Assembly: GCA_016787135.1 (NCBI GenBank)
Contig: JAEUVK010000193.1
Span: forward strand, 1-32,793
Direction of reading: 5' to 3'
Length of the DNA stretch: 32,793 nucleotides
From: Chitinophagaceae bacterium
GTDB taxonomy: Bacteria; Bacteroidota; Bacteroidia; Chitinophagales; Chitinophagaceae
Under the pieces are notes generated by a model. The model was not told the DNA's origin, made no database searches, and saw nothing but the letters and a program-made list of their open reading frames with translations. Position 1 is the stretch's first letter. Each line of letters starts with the position of its first letter. Positions 1 through 8,785 of this stretch are shown here, in pieces. A program made the position numbers and the translations under genes.

Positions 1-68
1 AAGAATGGGGCATGGAAAGTAAGATGGGAAGGGTTGAAAAAAATGTTCTGATCTGATTGATGAATGAT

Positions 69-92
69 ACAATACCGCCCGGACGGTATTGT
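69..92. repeat. 9-bp perfect inverted repeat upstream of the WD40-caspase gene
   Basis: The arms ACAATACCG and CGGTATTGT are separated by six bases (CCCGGA). The right arm overlaps the TTG that fits as the -33 element of the promoter for the gene starting at 133. It could therefore be an operator. It could equally be the hairpin of a terminator for a gene left of the window, but no T-run follows it. The symmetry is seen directly; the role is inference. Confidence 0.5.
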
Positions 93-119
93 TCAAACAA
101 ATTTATTGTGATAGCTTTT
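89..119 (+). promoter_or_regulatory. Candidate Bacteroidota -33/-7 promoter for the WD40-caspase gene
   Basis: TTG at 89-91 is followed after 20 nt by TAGCTTTT at 112-119. This matches the Bacteroidota -7 consensus TAnnTTTG at all but the last base. The start codon at 133 would leave only a short leader. Confidence 0.4.
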
Positions 120-132
120 CGGAAAACTTTAC

Positions 133-3100
133 ATGCTCCGGGGGAAACCTTTTGTCGTTTTTTTACTCCTGCTTTTTATAACCGGAGAAAATTTTGCTCA
201 GCAACCTGAACTGTTATTGCCGGTAGGACATGCTACTCCCATTTCAGGAGTGTGTTTCAGCCCTGATGGAAGGCTGGTTGTCACCATTGGAGAGGAGGAA
301 AAAAATGTAAAGATCTGGGAAACAGAGACCGGTAATCTTATCAAAACGATTGACGCACATGCTGAAAAGATCACTTCCGTTTCTTTTAGCCCTGACGGCA
401 AATACCTGCTGACCACCGGTCATGATCAAACTGCAAGGGTATGGGATATTTCCTCCGGTACGTTATATCATTCTATTTATTACCGTTTCAGCAACTGGAT
501 CGAAAAAGGATTCTTCAGCAGTGACGGAAAAAAAATATTGCTGATCTCTGATGATGCGATGGAACTTCATGATCTTTTATCGAAGAAGCTCATTCGCCCC
601 CTGCTGGATACAGTCTCATTCACCGTGACCCAAAACCTGTTCAGGGACAGGCATCGTTTTTATAGCTATGATATGAGCCCTGACGGAAGATTTACCATTA
701 CGGTCAATTCAGACAGCAGTATTAAATTATGGGATAACGGATCGGGTAAAATACTTACAAAGGTCAAAGACGGTCGGGCTCTTTTTCATCAATGCAATTT
801 CAGCAGGAACGGGGAAAAGTTCCTTGCCGCGACCCGTAACGGTACCACTGTCTGGGAAACAGAGGGAGTAAAACTGGTCAGGTCCAGAACGGATGAAAAG
901 AACTCCGTATGGTTTTCTTTATTTCATCCGGATGGACAGAAAGTGTTGACCATTTCCGCTGACCCGGTAAGCCTCAGGGGAAAACTGGAGCTCTGGGATA
1001 TAAAGACCGGGGCCGCGGTACAGTCGTATAAGTTACCGGGAGATTCATTGGTTGTATCAGCTGTATTCAATAGTGATGGCAAGCTCCTGCTGACCATGAG
1101 TGCAGATGGCGTCACCCGGTTATGGGAAACACAAACCGGCAAGCTTCTTCGTAGTGTATCAGCGTTGCCGCCATTCCTGAAGGCTTCGCTGGAGCAAATG
1201 AGCTTCAAAGACTTTTTAGAATATATGCAGGCTGCGTTCAGCGATGACTCAAAATTTATCATAGCTGCAAATCTTAATAATGTAGCATCGGTACAGGCAA
1301 CTTATACAGGTAAAGAAGTGGCAAAACTGGAAGGGATATCTTCTATGATCAGTATGCCGCGTTACAGCACGGATGGAAAAATCCTGGCTACTGCAGGAAG
1401 CACAGGAATTATCAGAATGGGTAAGCGTTCTGAAGGATATGTAGCTGTATGGGACATGACTTCGGGTAATTTGCTGTACGAACTGAAAGGGCATACTGAT
1501 GCAATAGCAGACATAAAGTTCAGCCAGGATAACAGGTTTATTGCTACGGCTTCAGCCGACAGTACCGCGAGAGTATGGGACCTGTATTCAGGCAAACTGG
1601 TAAGGGTCATTGCCGGGCATGAGAAGGGTGTGTACAAATGCTACTTTGCTGATAGCAGTCGCTACCTCATCACACAGACGTTTGCAGGGATGGCCCGGAT
1701 ATGGGATATAGAGAATGGCGACCTCGTAGCATCAGTAAAGCACGACTCTCTTACAGCAGATAGAAATGGCATTTACTACATTACCCTTTCCCAAAACGGG
1801 AAGTATTTCATTACTGTTTTTTATGACGACTACAAAGCCGTCGTTACGGAAACAGCTACCGGGAAAAAACTTTTTTCATTTGATCCGGTAAAGGATTCTG
1901 TCTTCTCTTTACGAATTGATCCATCAGAGAAATATCTCATGTTCCGGAAGGGTAACAGTGTACATATTACAGACATCCGGACAGGAGAGACACAACGTTT
2001 ATTTGAACTTACAGAAGCGAAGGGCCTCCGGGAGGCGATGAGTGAAGGAATGCCTGGGCTCGCCATTAATAAAAAAGGGGATGTGGTGGCCATTACCACG
2101 GCAGAAGATCTTTTAAAACTGGTAGCATTTCCATCCGGTAAACTGCTTGCTGAACTGAGACCCGGCAGGAAGAAAATTGCCGGAATGGAGTTTACGGCTG
2201 ATGGTAAATTCCTTTTGACCAATTCGTATGACACTACGATAAAAGTGTGGGATGTGGAAAGCGGAAAACTGTATGCTACCGTCAGGATCGGCGGAGATGA
2301 TATGTTCGGATTCCCGCTAGCAAGGAACGGCAAACAGTATTTTGTGACACGTTCGTTTGAAAGTGTAATGAAAATATGGGATATCAGTACCGGGAAAGTT
2401 GTTTCTTCTGTCCTCGACAAGTTCAATCATAGCCTTACTTATGTGATCAACCCCGTCAGGCCGCAATTTATAATTGATAATAAATTTTCTGTTGATATCT
2501 ATGATATAGGATCATCAGTGCCGGTATTAAAGATCATTTCAGCAGGCGATGAAGGGTATCTTGTTGTGGATAGCGTCGGGAGATATGACGGTAGCAGCGA
2601 GGCCCGCAAGCTTCTTTATTTTACCTGCGGCACCGAGATCATCAGTCTTGACCAGGTAAAAGATCAGCTCTGGGTGCCCGGACTGGCAGAGCGTCTTTTC
2701 CACGGCGATACGATCCGGTCAAAGGGTATAACGGACGTCAATATTTGTGGTCTTACACCGCAGGTAAAGGATATCAGTAATCATGAAACAGAGTATAATT
2801 ATATGATCACTCCCAGGCGTGGGGGGCTGGGAGAAGCAGTAGTATATGTAAACGGGATCGAGGCAAAACGATATAGACCCGCTCAAATGATCAAAAGTGG
2901 GAATGATTACCGCCTGAATATTAAAAGAAGCGAACTGAGCTCGTGGTTCGTGGCAGGGCAAACGAACCGTGTGTTGGTGAAGGCCTATACGGCTGGTAAT
3001 GATATATCATCACGCAGTGTCATAGAAGATGAGGAGGGAGATAGTAAAGCAACTATGCCACCGAATTTGTATGCCGTGATGATAGGAGTGAGTGATTACA

Positions 3101-4257
3101 AAGGCGATGAACTCGATCTGAAGTATGCAGGAAAGGACGCTTTGGATATTTCTAATGCGGTGGCTGTATCGGCAAAAAAACTACTGAACACAGATGGAAA
3201 GGAACATGTTTTCATCTATAACCTGAACACAGAAAAGGATCGTTCCGGGATCCCCGACAAGAACACGATCCGGATGACATTGTCTGCCATCGGGAAAAAA
3301 GCGAAGCCCAATGATATACTCCTGATCTTTTTTGCCGGTCATGGAATGATGAGCGGGGAGAAAAAGCAATTTTATTTTTTGACGGCGGATGCTTCCAAAG
3401 CTACAGCTGCCGATGCGACAACAGAGGTAGGTATCAGCACTGCCGAGCTATCTGACTGGATGAAACCACAAAATATCAAAGCGCAGAAACGTATTCTTGT
3501 ATTCGATGCCTGCAACAGCGGACAGGCGATCCGGGATTTTGTAAAACTGGGAGGTGACGATCAAAACTATGTGGCAGCAAGAGATGATGAGAAGACAGAA
3601 CAGATAAAGGCGATTGAAAAGCTGAATGAAAAGTCAGGTCTATTCATTCTTTCTGCATCAGCCAGTAACCAGAAGGCCTATGAAATGAGCCGTTACTCGC
3701 AAGGCATACTTACGTATTCATTATTGAAAGCAATCAAACAGCAGCCGGATATACTCGATAACGGCAAATACCTGAATGTAAGCCGCTGGTTCGGTGCTGC
3801 AGAAAGAACGGTGACAGAACTGTCAAAAGAAAATGGGGTAAGACAACAACCGCAACTGATCAGTAATTCCAATTTTAATATTGGCCTGGTGGATGAAGAA
3901 GTGATGGCTAAGATACTGTTGCCACAGGAAAAACCCCTGTTTGCTGCCAGCAACCTGCAGAACAGTGACGAAAATATAGCTGCTGATGACCTTGGGTTGA
4001 GCCGGATGATCGATAACCACCTTTCTGCTTTATCTGAAAGAGGAACGGCCGCTCCGATCGCTTTCATATCCAATACAGCTACACCCGATGCATATAAACT
4101 CGGCGGACGGTATGAAGTGAAGGATAATACTATTACTGTGAAAGTGAATGTACGCAAAGGGAAAGATGTCAAAAGATTTGAACTATCAGGCACAACAGAT
4201 AAGCTTATTGCACTGGCTGCTGCTATTGCGGAAGAAGCAGCCCGGATGATCAAATAG
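133..4257 (+). CDS. Secreted WD40-repeat protein with C-terminal caspase (peptidase C14) domain
   Basis: The 1374-residue product begins with a signal peptide ending near residue 22 (GENFAQ). Residues about 25-800 hold many WD40 repeats, seen as recurring SPDG, ATASAD and xVWD patterns, enough for two propellers. A linker of about 170 residues follows, then a caspase-like domain at about 977-1255. The catalytic dyad is intact: His1070 in FAGHG and Cys1127 in DACNSG. The last 90 or so residues (GGRYEVKDNTITVKV region) resemble the TolB/FlgO-like domain found in some signalling proteins; that match is only suggestive. The family is an orthocaspase or metacaspase-like hydrolase with a beta-propeller sensing part, here probably periplasmic or exported. 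Its substrate is unknown. It appears to be transcribed alone, with a lipoprotein gene 173 nt downstream. The ATG at 133 is chosen because it begins the signal peptide. Confidence 0.88.
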   Translation: MLRGKPFVVFLLLLFITGENFAQQPELLLPVGHATPISGVCFSPDGRLVVTIGEEEKNVKIWETETGNLIKTIDAHAEKITSVSFSPDGKYLLTTGHDQTARVWDISSGTLYHSIYYRFSNWIEKGFFSSDGKKILLISDDAMELHDLLSKKLIRPLLDTVSFTVTQNLFRDRHRFYSYDMSPDGRFTITVNSDSSIKLWDNGSGKILTKVKDGRALFHQCNFSRNGEKFLAATRNGTTVWETEGVKLVRSRTDEKNSVWFSLFHPDGQKVLTISADPVSLRGKLELWDIKTGAAVQSYKLPGDSLVVSAVFNSDGKLLLTMSADGVTRLWETQTGKLLRSVSALPPFLKASLEQMSFKDFLEYMQAAFSDDSKFIIAANLNNVASVQATYTGKEVAKLEGISSMISMPRYSTDGKILATAGSTGIIRMGKRSEGYVAVWDMTSGNLLYELKGHTDAIADIKFSQDNRFIATASADSTARVWDLYSGKLVRVIAGHEKGVYKCYFADSSRYLITQTFAGMARIWDIENGDLVASVKHDSLTADRNGIYYITLSQNGKYFITVFYDDYKAVVTETATGKKLFSFDPVKDSVFSLRIDPSEKYLMFRKGNSVHITDIRTGETQRLFELTEAKGLREAMSEGMPGLAINKKGDVVAITTAEDLLKLVAFPSGKLLAELRPGRKKIAGMEFTADGKFLLTNSYDTTIKVWDVESGKLYATVRIGGDDMFGFPLARNGKQYFVTRSFESVMKIWDISTGKVVSSVLDKFNHSLTYVINPVRPQFIIDNKFSVDIYDIGSSVPVLKIISAGDEGYLVVDSVGRYDGSSEARKLLYFTCGTEIISLDQVKDQLWVPGLAERLFHGDTIRSKGITDVNICGLTPQVKDISNHETEYNYMITPRRGGLGEAVVYVNGIEAKRYRPAQMIKSGNDYRLNIKRSELSSWFVAGQTNRVLVKAYTAGNDISSRSVIEDEEGDSKATMPPNLYAVMIGVSDYKGDELDLKYAGKDALDISNAVAVSAKKLLNTDGKEHVFIYNLNTEKDRSGIPDKNTIRMTLSAIGKKAKPNDILLIFFAGHGMMSGEKKQFYFLTADASKATAADATTEVGISTAELSDWMKPQNIKAQKRILVFDACNSGQAIRDFVKLGGDDQNYVAARDDEKTEQIKAIEKLNEKSGLFILSASASNQKAYEMSRYSQGILTYSLLKAIKQQPDILDNGKYLNVSRWFGAAERTVTELSKENGVRQQPQLISNSNFNIGLVDEEVMAKILLPQEKPLFAASNLQNSDENIAADDLGLSRMIDNHLSALSERGTAAPIAFISNTATPDAYKLGGRYEVKDNTITVKVNVRKGKDVKRFELSGTTDKLIALAAAIAEEAARMIK

Positions 4258-4430
4258 CATTAAACAGATATAGCTATCCTTTTATTTATACAACTGATCC
4301 TGCAAAGAGGACGATACTGGTTTCTTCACTGACCGGCCTTTCCCGGTGACAATAATCATATTTCTTCGTAACATCTCTCACAGGCAGGAAGAACTGGTAA
4401 TGACTAAATTGCTCCTGATAAATACTTCTT

Positions 4431-5093
4431 TTGAATACAACGATCAAAGCAACGGTATTTCTACTCAGCAGCCTGGTATTCGAAGCATGCAGTTCCCCTG
4501 GTATAGTTACTACCTGGAAGGTCCCGCACCAGGGAAGGCAGCAATATGATAAGATAATGACGGTAGCCGTTTTTCGGGATAAGGATGATTCTTTACGGGC
4601 AGAAGCGGAGGATATTTTTGTGAAGGAGATTGAAGGACTAAGCTACCAGGCTGTGCCGGCTTATGCCCAGTTCGGACTAAAGGGCCTGGCAGGCCTGGAT
4701 CAGGCAGAGACTTATTTCAAACTGTGCCATAATGGTATTGATGCCGTGATGACAATTGCGTTGATAGATGATACGAAAGAAACATTTCAAAAACCAGGAG
4801 ACATGTATGAGTACCCTGCCAGTCATTATTATAACCGGGTCTGGAATTATCAGAATATCAGTATATCACCGCAGAATGACAGCGCAGGGAGCGATAACGG
4901 CCGTTTCTGGGAAATAATACTCTTTGACCTTAATACACTTGAGGCTGTTTGTGTCATGCAGACAAAATCATTCACGCACAATATCACCGGCGTCACTATT
5001 GAAGAACTTGGCAGACAGGCCATCCGCAAACTACACAAAGAAAAGGTGCTTACAAAAGGCCGGAAAAACTTTGGTTCTCTCAGGCCATTTTGA
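4431..5093 (+). CDS. Lipoprotein of unknown function
   Basis: The 220-residue product starts with a hydrophobic stretch ending in a lipobox-like sequence (LVFEAC, then SSP), so Cys20 is probably lipidated and the protein anchored in the envelope. After it come TTWKVP and a YDKIMTVAVFRDKDDSLR segment. This pattern recalls a lipoprotein family common in Chitinophagaceae and similar to DUF4136 proteins; no enzymatic motif is visible. The start is uncertain. The frame opens only nine bases upstream at a TAA and offers a TTG at 4431, with no clear ribosome binding site. An ATG at 4400 in another frame has a better AGGAAG site, so a frameshift or sequencing error near the 5' end is possible. Function is unknown. 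Confidence 0.68.
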   Translation: MNTTIKATVFLLSSLVFEACSSPGIVTTWKVPHQGRQQYDKIMTVAVFRDKDDSLRAEAEDIFVKEIEGLSYQAVPAYAQFGLKGLAGLDQAETYFKLCHNGIDAVMTIALIDDTKETFQKPGDMYEYPASHYYNRVWNYQNISISPQNDSAGSDNGRFWEIILFDLNTLEAVCVMQTKSFTHNITGVTIEELGRQAIRKLHKEKVLTKGRKNFGSLRPF

Positions 5094-5112
5094 TGTTAAT
5101 CACCGCTGCCGC

Positions 5113-5155
5113 TAACCCCTGTCATTGAAAAAGGCAGTATAACCAGATAGCTTTG
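5113..5155 (+). promoter_or_regulatory. Stress-box promoter of the universal stress protein operon
   Basis: The box TAACCCCTGTCA at 5113-5124 is directly followed by TTG (5125-5127, -33), 20 nt of spacer and a perfect -7 box TAGCTTTG (5148-5155). The left half-site carries one mismatch to TGAC. The same layout recurs at 8725, 25346 and 30732 (minus strand). The box centre falls near -41 from the expected start of transcription, which suggests an activator of the Crp/Fnr type. Confidence 0.6.
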
Positions 5156-5195
5156 GTTGATGCTGATAATGGCAGTGGATGCTAAATAACCTTAT

Positions 5196-6038
5196 ATGAA
5201 AAAGATAGTGGCCGCATTTGACGGACTCAAATTTTCAGCCAGCACAAGGGATTACGCTATTCAAGTGGCTAAACAAAGCAGTGCCCACCTGGTGGGTATA
5301 TTCCTGGAAGATTTCTCTTATCATAGCTATAAAGTATATGACCTTATCAGGGAAGAAGGAGAACATTTTGAGGAAAAGCAAAAGCGGCTGGATAAAAAGG
5401 ATGATAAGCTAAGGGCAGATGCCGCGAACGATTTTGAATCAGCCTGTCAGAAAGCGGGCATTGAGTTCACACTGCATCATGACAGAAGTATTGCCCTGCA
5501 GGAACTATTACATGAAAGTATCTATGCCGACCTGCTGATCATTGACAACAGTGAAACTCTGACACATTATACAGAAAAAATACCTACCCGTTTTATACGT
5601 GACCTGCTGACTGATGTGCAATGCCCGGTTTTGCTGGTGCCACATAAATTCAAATCAATCGATAAATTGGTCTTGCTTTATGATGGAGAGCCGGCTTCCG
5701 TATATGCCATTAAAATGTTCAGCTATACGCTGGCAGCATTAAAACAGTACCCTGAAGAAGTGATATCTGTAAATCCGCCAAAACAATCCCTGCACCTGCC
5801 GGACAATAAGTTAATGAAAGAATTCATGAAACGTCATTTCCCCAGGGCAGTCTATAAAGTATTAAAAGGATTGCCTGAAACAGAAATTGTCGATTACCTG
5901 AAAGAGCAGGGCGGTAACCCGCTGGTCATTTTAGGCGCTTACCGGAGAGGTACGGTTTCCCGCTGGTTCCGTGCAAGTATGGCTGATGTATTAATGAAGG
6001 ATTTGAAGCTACCTTTGTTCATTGCCCATAATAAATAA
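5196..6038 (+). CDS. Tandem-domain universal stress protein (UspA family)
   Basis: The 280-residue cytoplasmic protein has two UspA-like domains. The first is at about 1-150 (MKKIVAAFDGL to PVLLVPHKF) and the second at about 155-280. The second ends with the family's typical VILGAYRRG loop, a Ser near SMADVLM, and PLFIAHNK. The glycine loop resembles the ATP-binding G-X2-G-X9-G(S/T) motif but deviates in spacing, so nucleotide binding is uncertain. Tandem Usp proteins are usually induced in stationary phase, starvation or hypoxia. The gene follows a stress-box promoter and is three bases upstream of the DUF1003 gene, with the hydrolase gene next, so the three form an operon. The ATG at 5196 begins the first beta strand and is well supported. 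Confidence 0.92.
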   Translation: MKKIVAAFDGLKFSASTRDYAIQVAKQSSAHLVGIFLEDFSYHSYKVYDLIREEGEHFEEKQKRLDKKDDKLRADAANDFESACQKAGIEFTLHHDRSIALQELLHESIYADLLIIDNSETLTHYTEKIPTRFIRDLLTDVQCPVLLVPHKFKSIDKLVLLYDGEPASVYAIKMFSYTLAALKQYPEEVISVNPPKQSLHLPDNKLMKEFMKRHFPRAVYKVLKGLPETEIVDYLKEQGGNPLVILGAYRRGTVSRWFRASMADVLMKDLKLPLFIAHNK

Positions 6039-6041
6039 TAC

Positions 6042-6578
6042 ATGGAAACAGAAAAATTGCAACAGCTCCTCGCCACAGAAAATGGACAATTACAGAAGCT
6101 GAACGAGATCGTATTAAAGGCGGTAGAGGAAGAGAAGCTTTTGTCACAAAAATTATATGAATTCGAAGACAAGCATCCTCCGCTGGGAAGTAAGGTAGCA
6201 GATAAGGTAGCTTCATTCGGCGGAAGCTGGAAGTTCATTATCTGGTTCATCGTTTTCATGCTGCTGTGGATGGCTGCCAATCTTTACCTGCTTCAAAAGC
6301 CGTTCGACCCGTTTCCTTTTATTTTACTGAACCTCCTGTTATCTTCTTTAGCTGCGATCCAGGCCCCGATCATTATGATGAGCCAGAACCGCAAAGAAGA
6401 AAAAGACCGTCAGCGGGCTGTGAATGATTACCTGGTAAACCTGAAATCTGAGATAGAGGTCCGTAATCTTCACCAAAAAATCGATCTGCTGATGTCCGAA
6501 CAGATGCAGACCCTTTTCGAGATACAAAAAGCACAGATGGAGCTGATGGAAGAAATCAGGCAACTGATAAAAAAATAA
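6042..6578 (+). CDS. DUF1003 family inner-membrane protein
   Basis: The 178-residue product has an N-terminal helical part (about 1-55), two membrane segments (about 65-85 and 92-115) and a charged coiled-coil tail (about 118-178). The core DKVASFGGSWKFI, then a Trp-rich helix, then NLLLSSLAAIQAPIIMMSQNR is the DUF1003 signature. The function of the family is not established; members often sit beside stress genes. It lies three bases after the Usp stop and 12 bases before the next gene, so it is co-transcribed with both. Confidence 0.88.
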   Translation: METEKLQQLLATENGQLQKLNEIVLKAVEEEKLLSQKLYEFEDKHPPLGSKVADKVASFGGSWKFIIWFIVFMLLWMAANLYLLQKPFDPFPFILLNLLLSSLAAIQAPIIMMSQNRKEEKDRQRAVNDYLVNLKSEIEVRNLHQKIDLLMSEQMQTLFEIQKAQMELMEEIRQLIKK

Positions 6579-6590
6579 CAGCACCCAGGA

Positions 6591-7601
6591 ATGGATTCGC
6601 TGACACATATTGCCCTTGGCGCCTGTATGGGTGAAGCATTTGCCGGCCGTACTCTTGGCAAGAAGGCGATGGTGTGGGGAGCATTGGCACAGAGTATTCC
6701 TGATATAGATTTTATTGCCTCTTTCTGGATGGATACTTCTTCCAATTTATTAGCTCACCGGGGTTTCACACATTCTTTTTTGTTTTGCTTCCTGATCACT
6801 CCTGTATTTGCGTTGCTGGCTGAGCGCTGGCATCGTCCGCATAATGTCCGGCTGGGACATTGGTTGCTTTTTTTCGGTGGCGTGATATTCATCCATATTT
6901 TTATCGATGCATTCAATAATTACGGTGTAGGCTGGCTTGAGCCTTTCAGCCATCGGCGTATTTCATTCAATGCTATCTATGTGGCCGATCCTTTCTTTTC
7001 TGCATGGCCGGGCATTGCTTTTGCTGCATTGATCATGCTCAGGAAAAAAGTGCCTAAACGAAGATTCTGGTGGCGCTTTGGCCTGGGTTTTAGTTTCCTG
7101 TACCTGGTATATTGCCTGATCAACAAAGGCAGGATAGATAACGACGTAAAAGACATACTGCAAAAACAACAAATAAGCTATACAAGATATTTTACCACAC
7201 CGGCGCCGTTACAAAATTGGTTATGGTATGTGGTAGCAGGTAATGACAGCGGGTATTATGTCGGGTTTCGTTCGTTATTCGATAGCAGGAAAAAGATCTC
7301 TTTTGAATATTTTCCCCGGAATGATCTTTTGCTCGAACCTGTAAGTGATCATGAAGATGTGCAGAAACTTATCCGCTTCTCACAGAATTTTTATACGGTC
7401 GATAAATGGAATGACACCCTTGTTTTCAATGATCTTCGTTTTGGACAGATAATAGGCTGGAAGGAGCCACGGGAGAAATTCGTATTTCATTATTACCTGG
7501 ACCATCCGGAAGATAATGAATTAGTGGTGCAGCGGGGACGTTTTGCCAAATGGGACTGGGATGTTGTGAAAGCCATGATGAGCAGGATAAAGGGCAATTA
7601 A
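6591..7601 (+). CDS. Membrane-bound metal-dependent hydrolase (YdjM/YbcI, DUF457 type)
   Basis: The N-terminal MDSLTHIALG, then SIPDIDF and LAHRGFTHS, match the metal-binding His/Asp motifs of the YdjM/YbcI family. Membrane helices lie at about 60-80, 90-110, 135-155 and 165-180. The C-terminal half (about 185-336) is soluble and rich in aromatic residues, so the 336-residue protein is longer than the short E. coli YbcI/YdjM type. The substrate is unknown; the family is linked to the SOS response in E. coli, which is established there and not shown here. It is the third gene of the Usp operon and ends 18 bases before the convergent polymerase gene. Confidence 0.85.
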   Translation: MDSLTHIALGACMGEAFAGRTLGKKAMVWGALAQSIPDIDFIASFWMDTSSNLLAHRGFTHSFLFCFLITPVFALLAERWHRPHNVRLGHWLLFFGGVIFIHIFIDAFNNYGVGWLEPFSHRRISFNAIYVADPFFSAWPGIAFAALIMLRKKVPKRRFWWRFGLGFSFLYLVYCLINKGRIDNDVKDILQKQQISYTRYFTTPAPLQNWLWYVVAGNDSGYYVGFRSLFDSRKKISFEYFPRNDLLLEPVSDHEDVQKLIRFSQNFYTVDKWNDTLVFNDLRFGQIIGWKEPREKFVFHYYLDHPEDNELVVQRGRFAKWDWDVVKAMMSRIKGN

Positions 7602-7619
7602 AGATCGCTGTATCAATAT

Positions 7620-8651
7620 TCAATGGGATTGAGGTAACAAGGCCTTTTCTATTTCTCCGCTGCCAAGTCTTTTTTCCGGGGGTATGAATGACAGCCCCAG
7701 GATTTTATAAATGCTTTCTTCCGTTTCGCCGGCAAGCCGTTCGCCGGTATTGTTATCAAACAGTCCATATTCATTTACCTTATAACCTCTTTCTTTTGCC
7801 ATCATCCGCAATTGAAGGTTATGTTCTTTGGAACCTGTGAAATACAGCATGGCGGAACCATATTCATAATCATGGACTACTCTTATATCCACCTGCGTGT
7901 TGTTTTCTTTCAATAATACACTACCCCTTGTGTCGCCGCTGGCAAGTACCCGGGCTGCATCCGGCAAACGAATGAATTTGCCGATCACTTTTTTCCAGTC
8001 TTTTTCCTTTGCAATAACTACAATATCAATATCGCCAACCGTCTCTTTTTTCCGGCGAAGGCTTCCGGCAAGCGCTGCTTTTTCTACTCCCGGTATTTGT
8101 TTGATCTTTTCCAGTATTTCAGTCCCGATCCGTTCGGCATCCTTGAGTAACATGCGGACATGCGTTTCTTTATAGAGCTTAAGCCCACGCTTCATGTTCT
8201 CAATTTTTTTTGCACCAAAACCTTTCAGGGCCTTTATTTTTTCACTTTCCAAAGCTTTTACCAGGTCGTTACGGTTATTCACTTTTAGTTTTTCATGCAA
8301 TGTCCTGATAGTAGCAGGCCCGCAACCGCTAATCTCCATTAGTTCAAGCAGTTCAACCGGGATTTGCTTCAACAGTTTTTCATGGGTTCTTATTTTGCCT
8401 GTTTGCAGGTATTCAATGATCTTTTCTGCTATGCTTTCCCCGATCCCTTTCAGCTTATCCAGTTCTGATACATCTTTTGCATAAACACTGATATCTTCAT
8501 CAAGATTAGTAACAGTTTTGGCTGCATTTTCATAAGCTAATGCCCGGAACCTTTCATCGGCGCCCATATACCGGTAACACGCAGCCATTTGCCGGAAAAT
8601 ACCTGCCAATTCTGCATTCTGGCTGATGAATTTTTTTAGTACCTGTACCAC
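7620..8651 (-). CDS. polX: DNA polymerase X family protein lacking the PHP exonuclease domain
   Basis: The 343-residue protein carries an N-terminal helix-hairpin-helix domain (KGIGESIAEKI at about 68-78, SGCGPATI at about 108-115, KGFGAKKI at 143-150). A Pol-beta-type nucleotidyltransferase palm follows. Gly196-Ser197 and the metal-binding aspartates Asp207, Asp209 (GDIDIVV) and Asp255 (QVDIRVV) are present, as is the YFTGS motif at 270-274. Most bacterial PolX proteins have about 570 residues and a C-terminal PHP 3'-5' exonuclease. This one stops after the PPEKRLGSGEIEKA linker that normally leads into PHP, and no PHP sequence follows because the neighbouring gene is convergent. It should be a gap-filling repair polymerase without proofreading. 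The start is GTG at 8651 with no good ribosome site, so it may be slightly off. Confidence 0.92.
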   Translation of the reverse strand: MVQVLKKFISQNAELAGIFRQMAACYRYMGADERFRALAYENAAKTVTNLDEDISVYAKDVSELDKLKGIGESIAEKIIEYLQTGKIRTHEKLLKQIPVELLELMEISGCGPATIRTLHEKLKVNNRNDLVKALESEKIKALKGFGAKKIENMKRGLKLYKETHVRMLLKDAERIGTEILEKIKQIPGVEKAALAGSLRRKKETVGDIDIVVIAKEKDWKKVIGKFIRLPDAARVLASGDTRGSVLLKENNTQVDIRVVHDYEYGSAMLYFTGSKEHNLQLRMMAKERGYKVNEYGLFDNNTGERLAGETEESIYKILGLSFIPPEKRLGSGEIEKALLPQSH

Positions 8652-8724
8652 GGTTTATTTTTCTCTGATTCAAAGTTCCCCATTTATCGTGCCGGGCTCC
8701 GATGATATTAATCAAAACGGGCCG

Positions 8725-8768
8725 TGACCCCTGTCATGCTTTACAGTAAGTATCACTGGATAAATTTG
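8725..8768 (+). promoter_or_regulatory. Stress-box promoter of the baeRF3-like gene
   Basis: TGACCCCTGTCA at 8725-8736 matches the box exactly. It is followed after 24 nt by a perfect -7 box TAAATTTG at 8761-8768, 17 nt before the ATG. No TTG is present at -33, as expected for a promoter that relies on an activator. The site lies between divergent genes and could also influence polX, but the -7 box points to the right. Confidence 0.62.
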
Positions 8769-8785
8769 GTAACAAACAATAATTT

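Noticed and set aside
410..422. TGACCACCGGTCA resembling the stress box
   Set aside because: The half-sites are separated by five bases, not four, and it lies inside the WD40 coding region without a -7 box.
4346..4549. 67-residue frame overlapping the lipoprotein start
   Set aside because: It has no signal or family features and overlaps the lipobox-containing frame; it may be a start-region artefact of the same gene.
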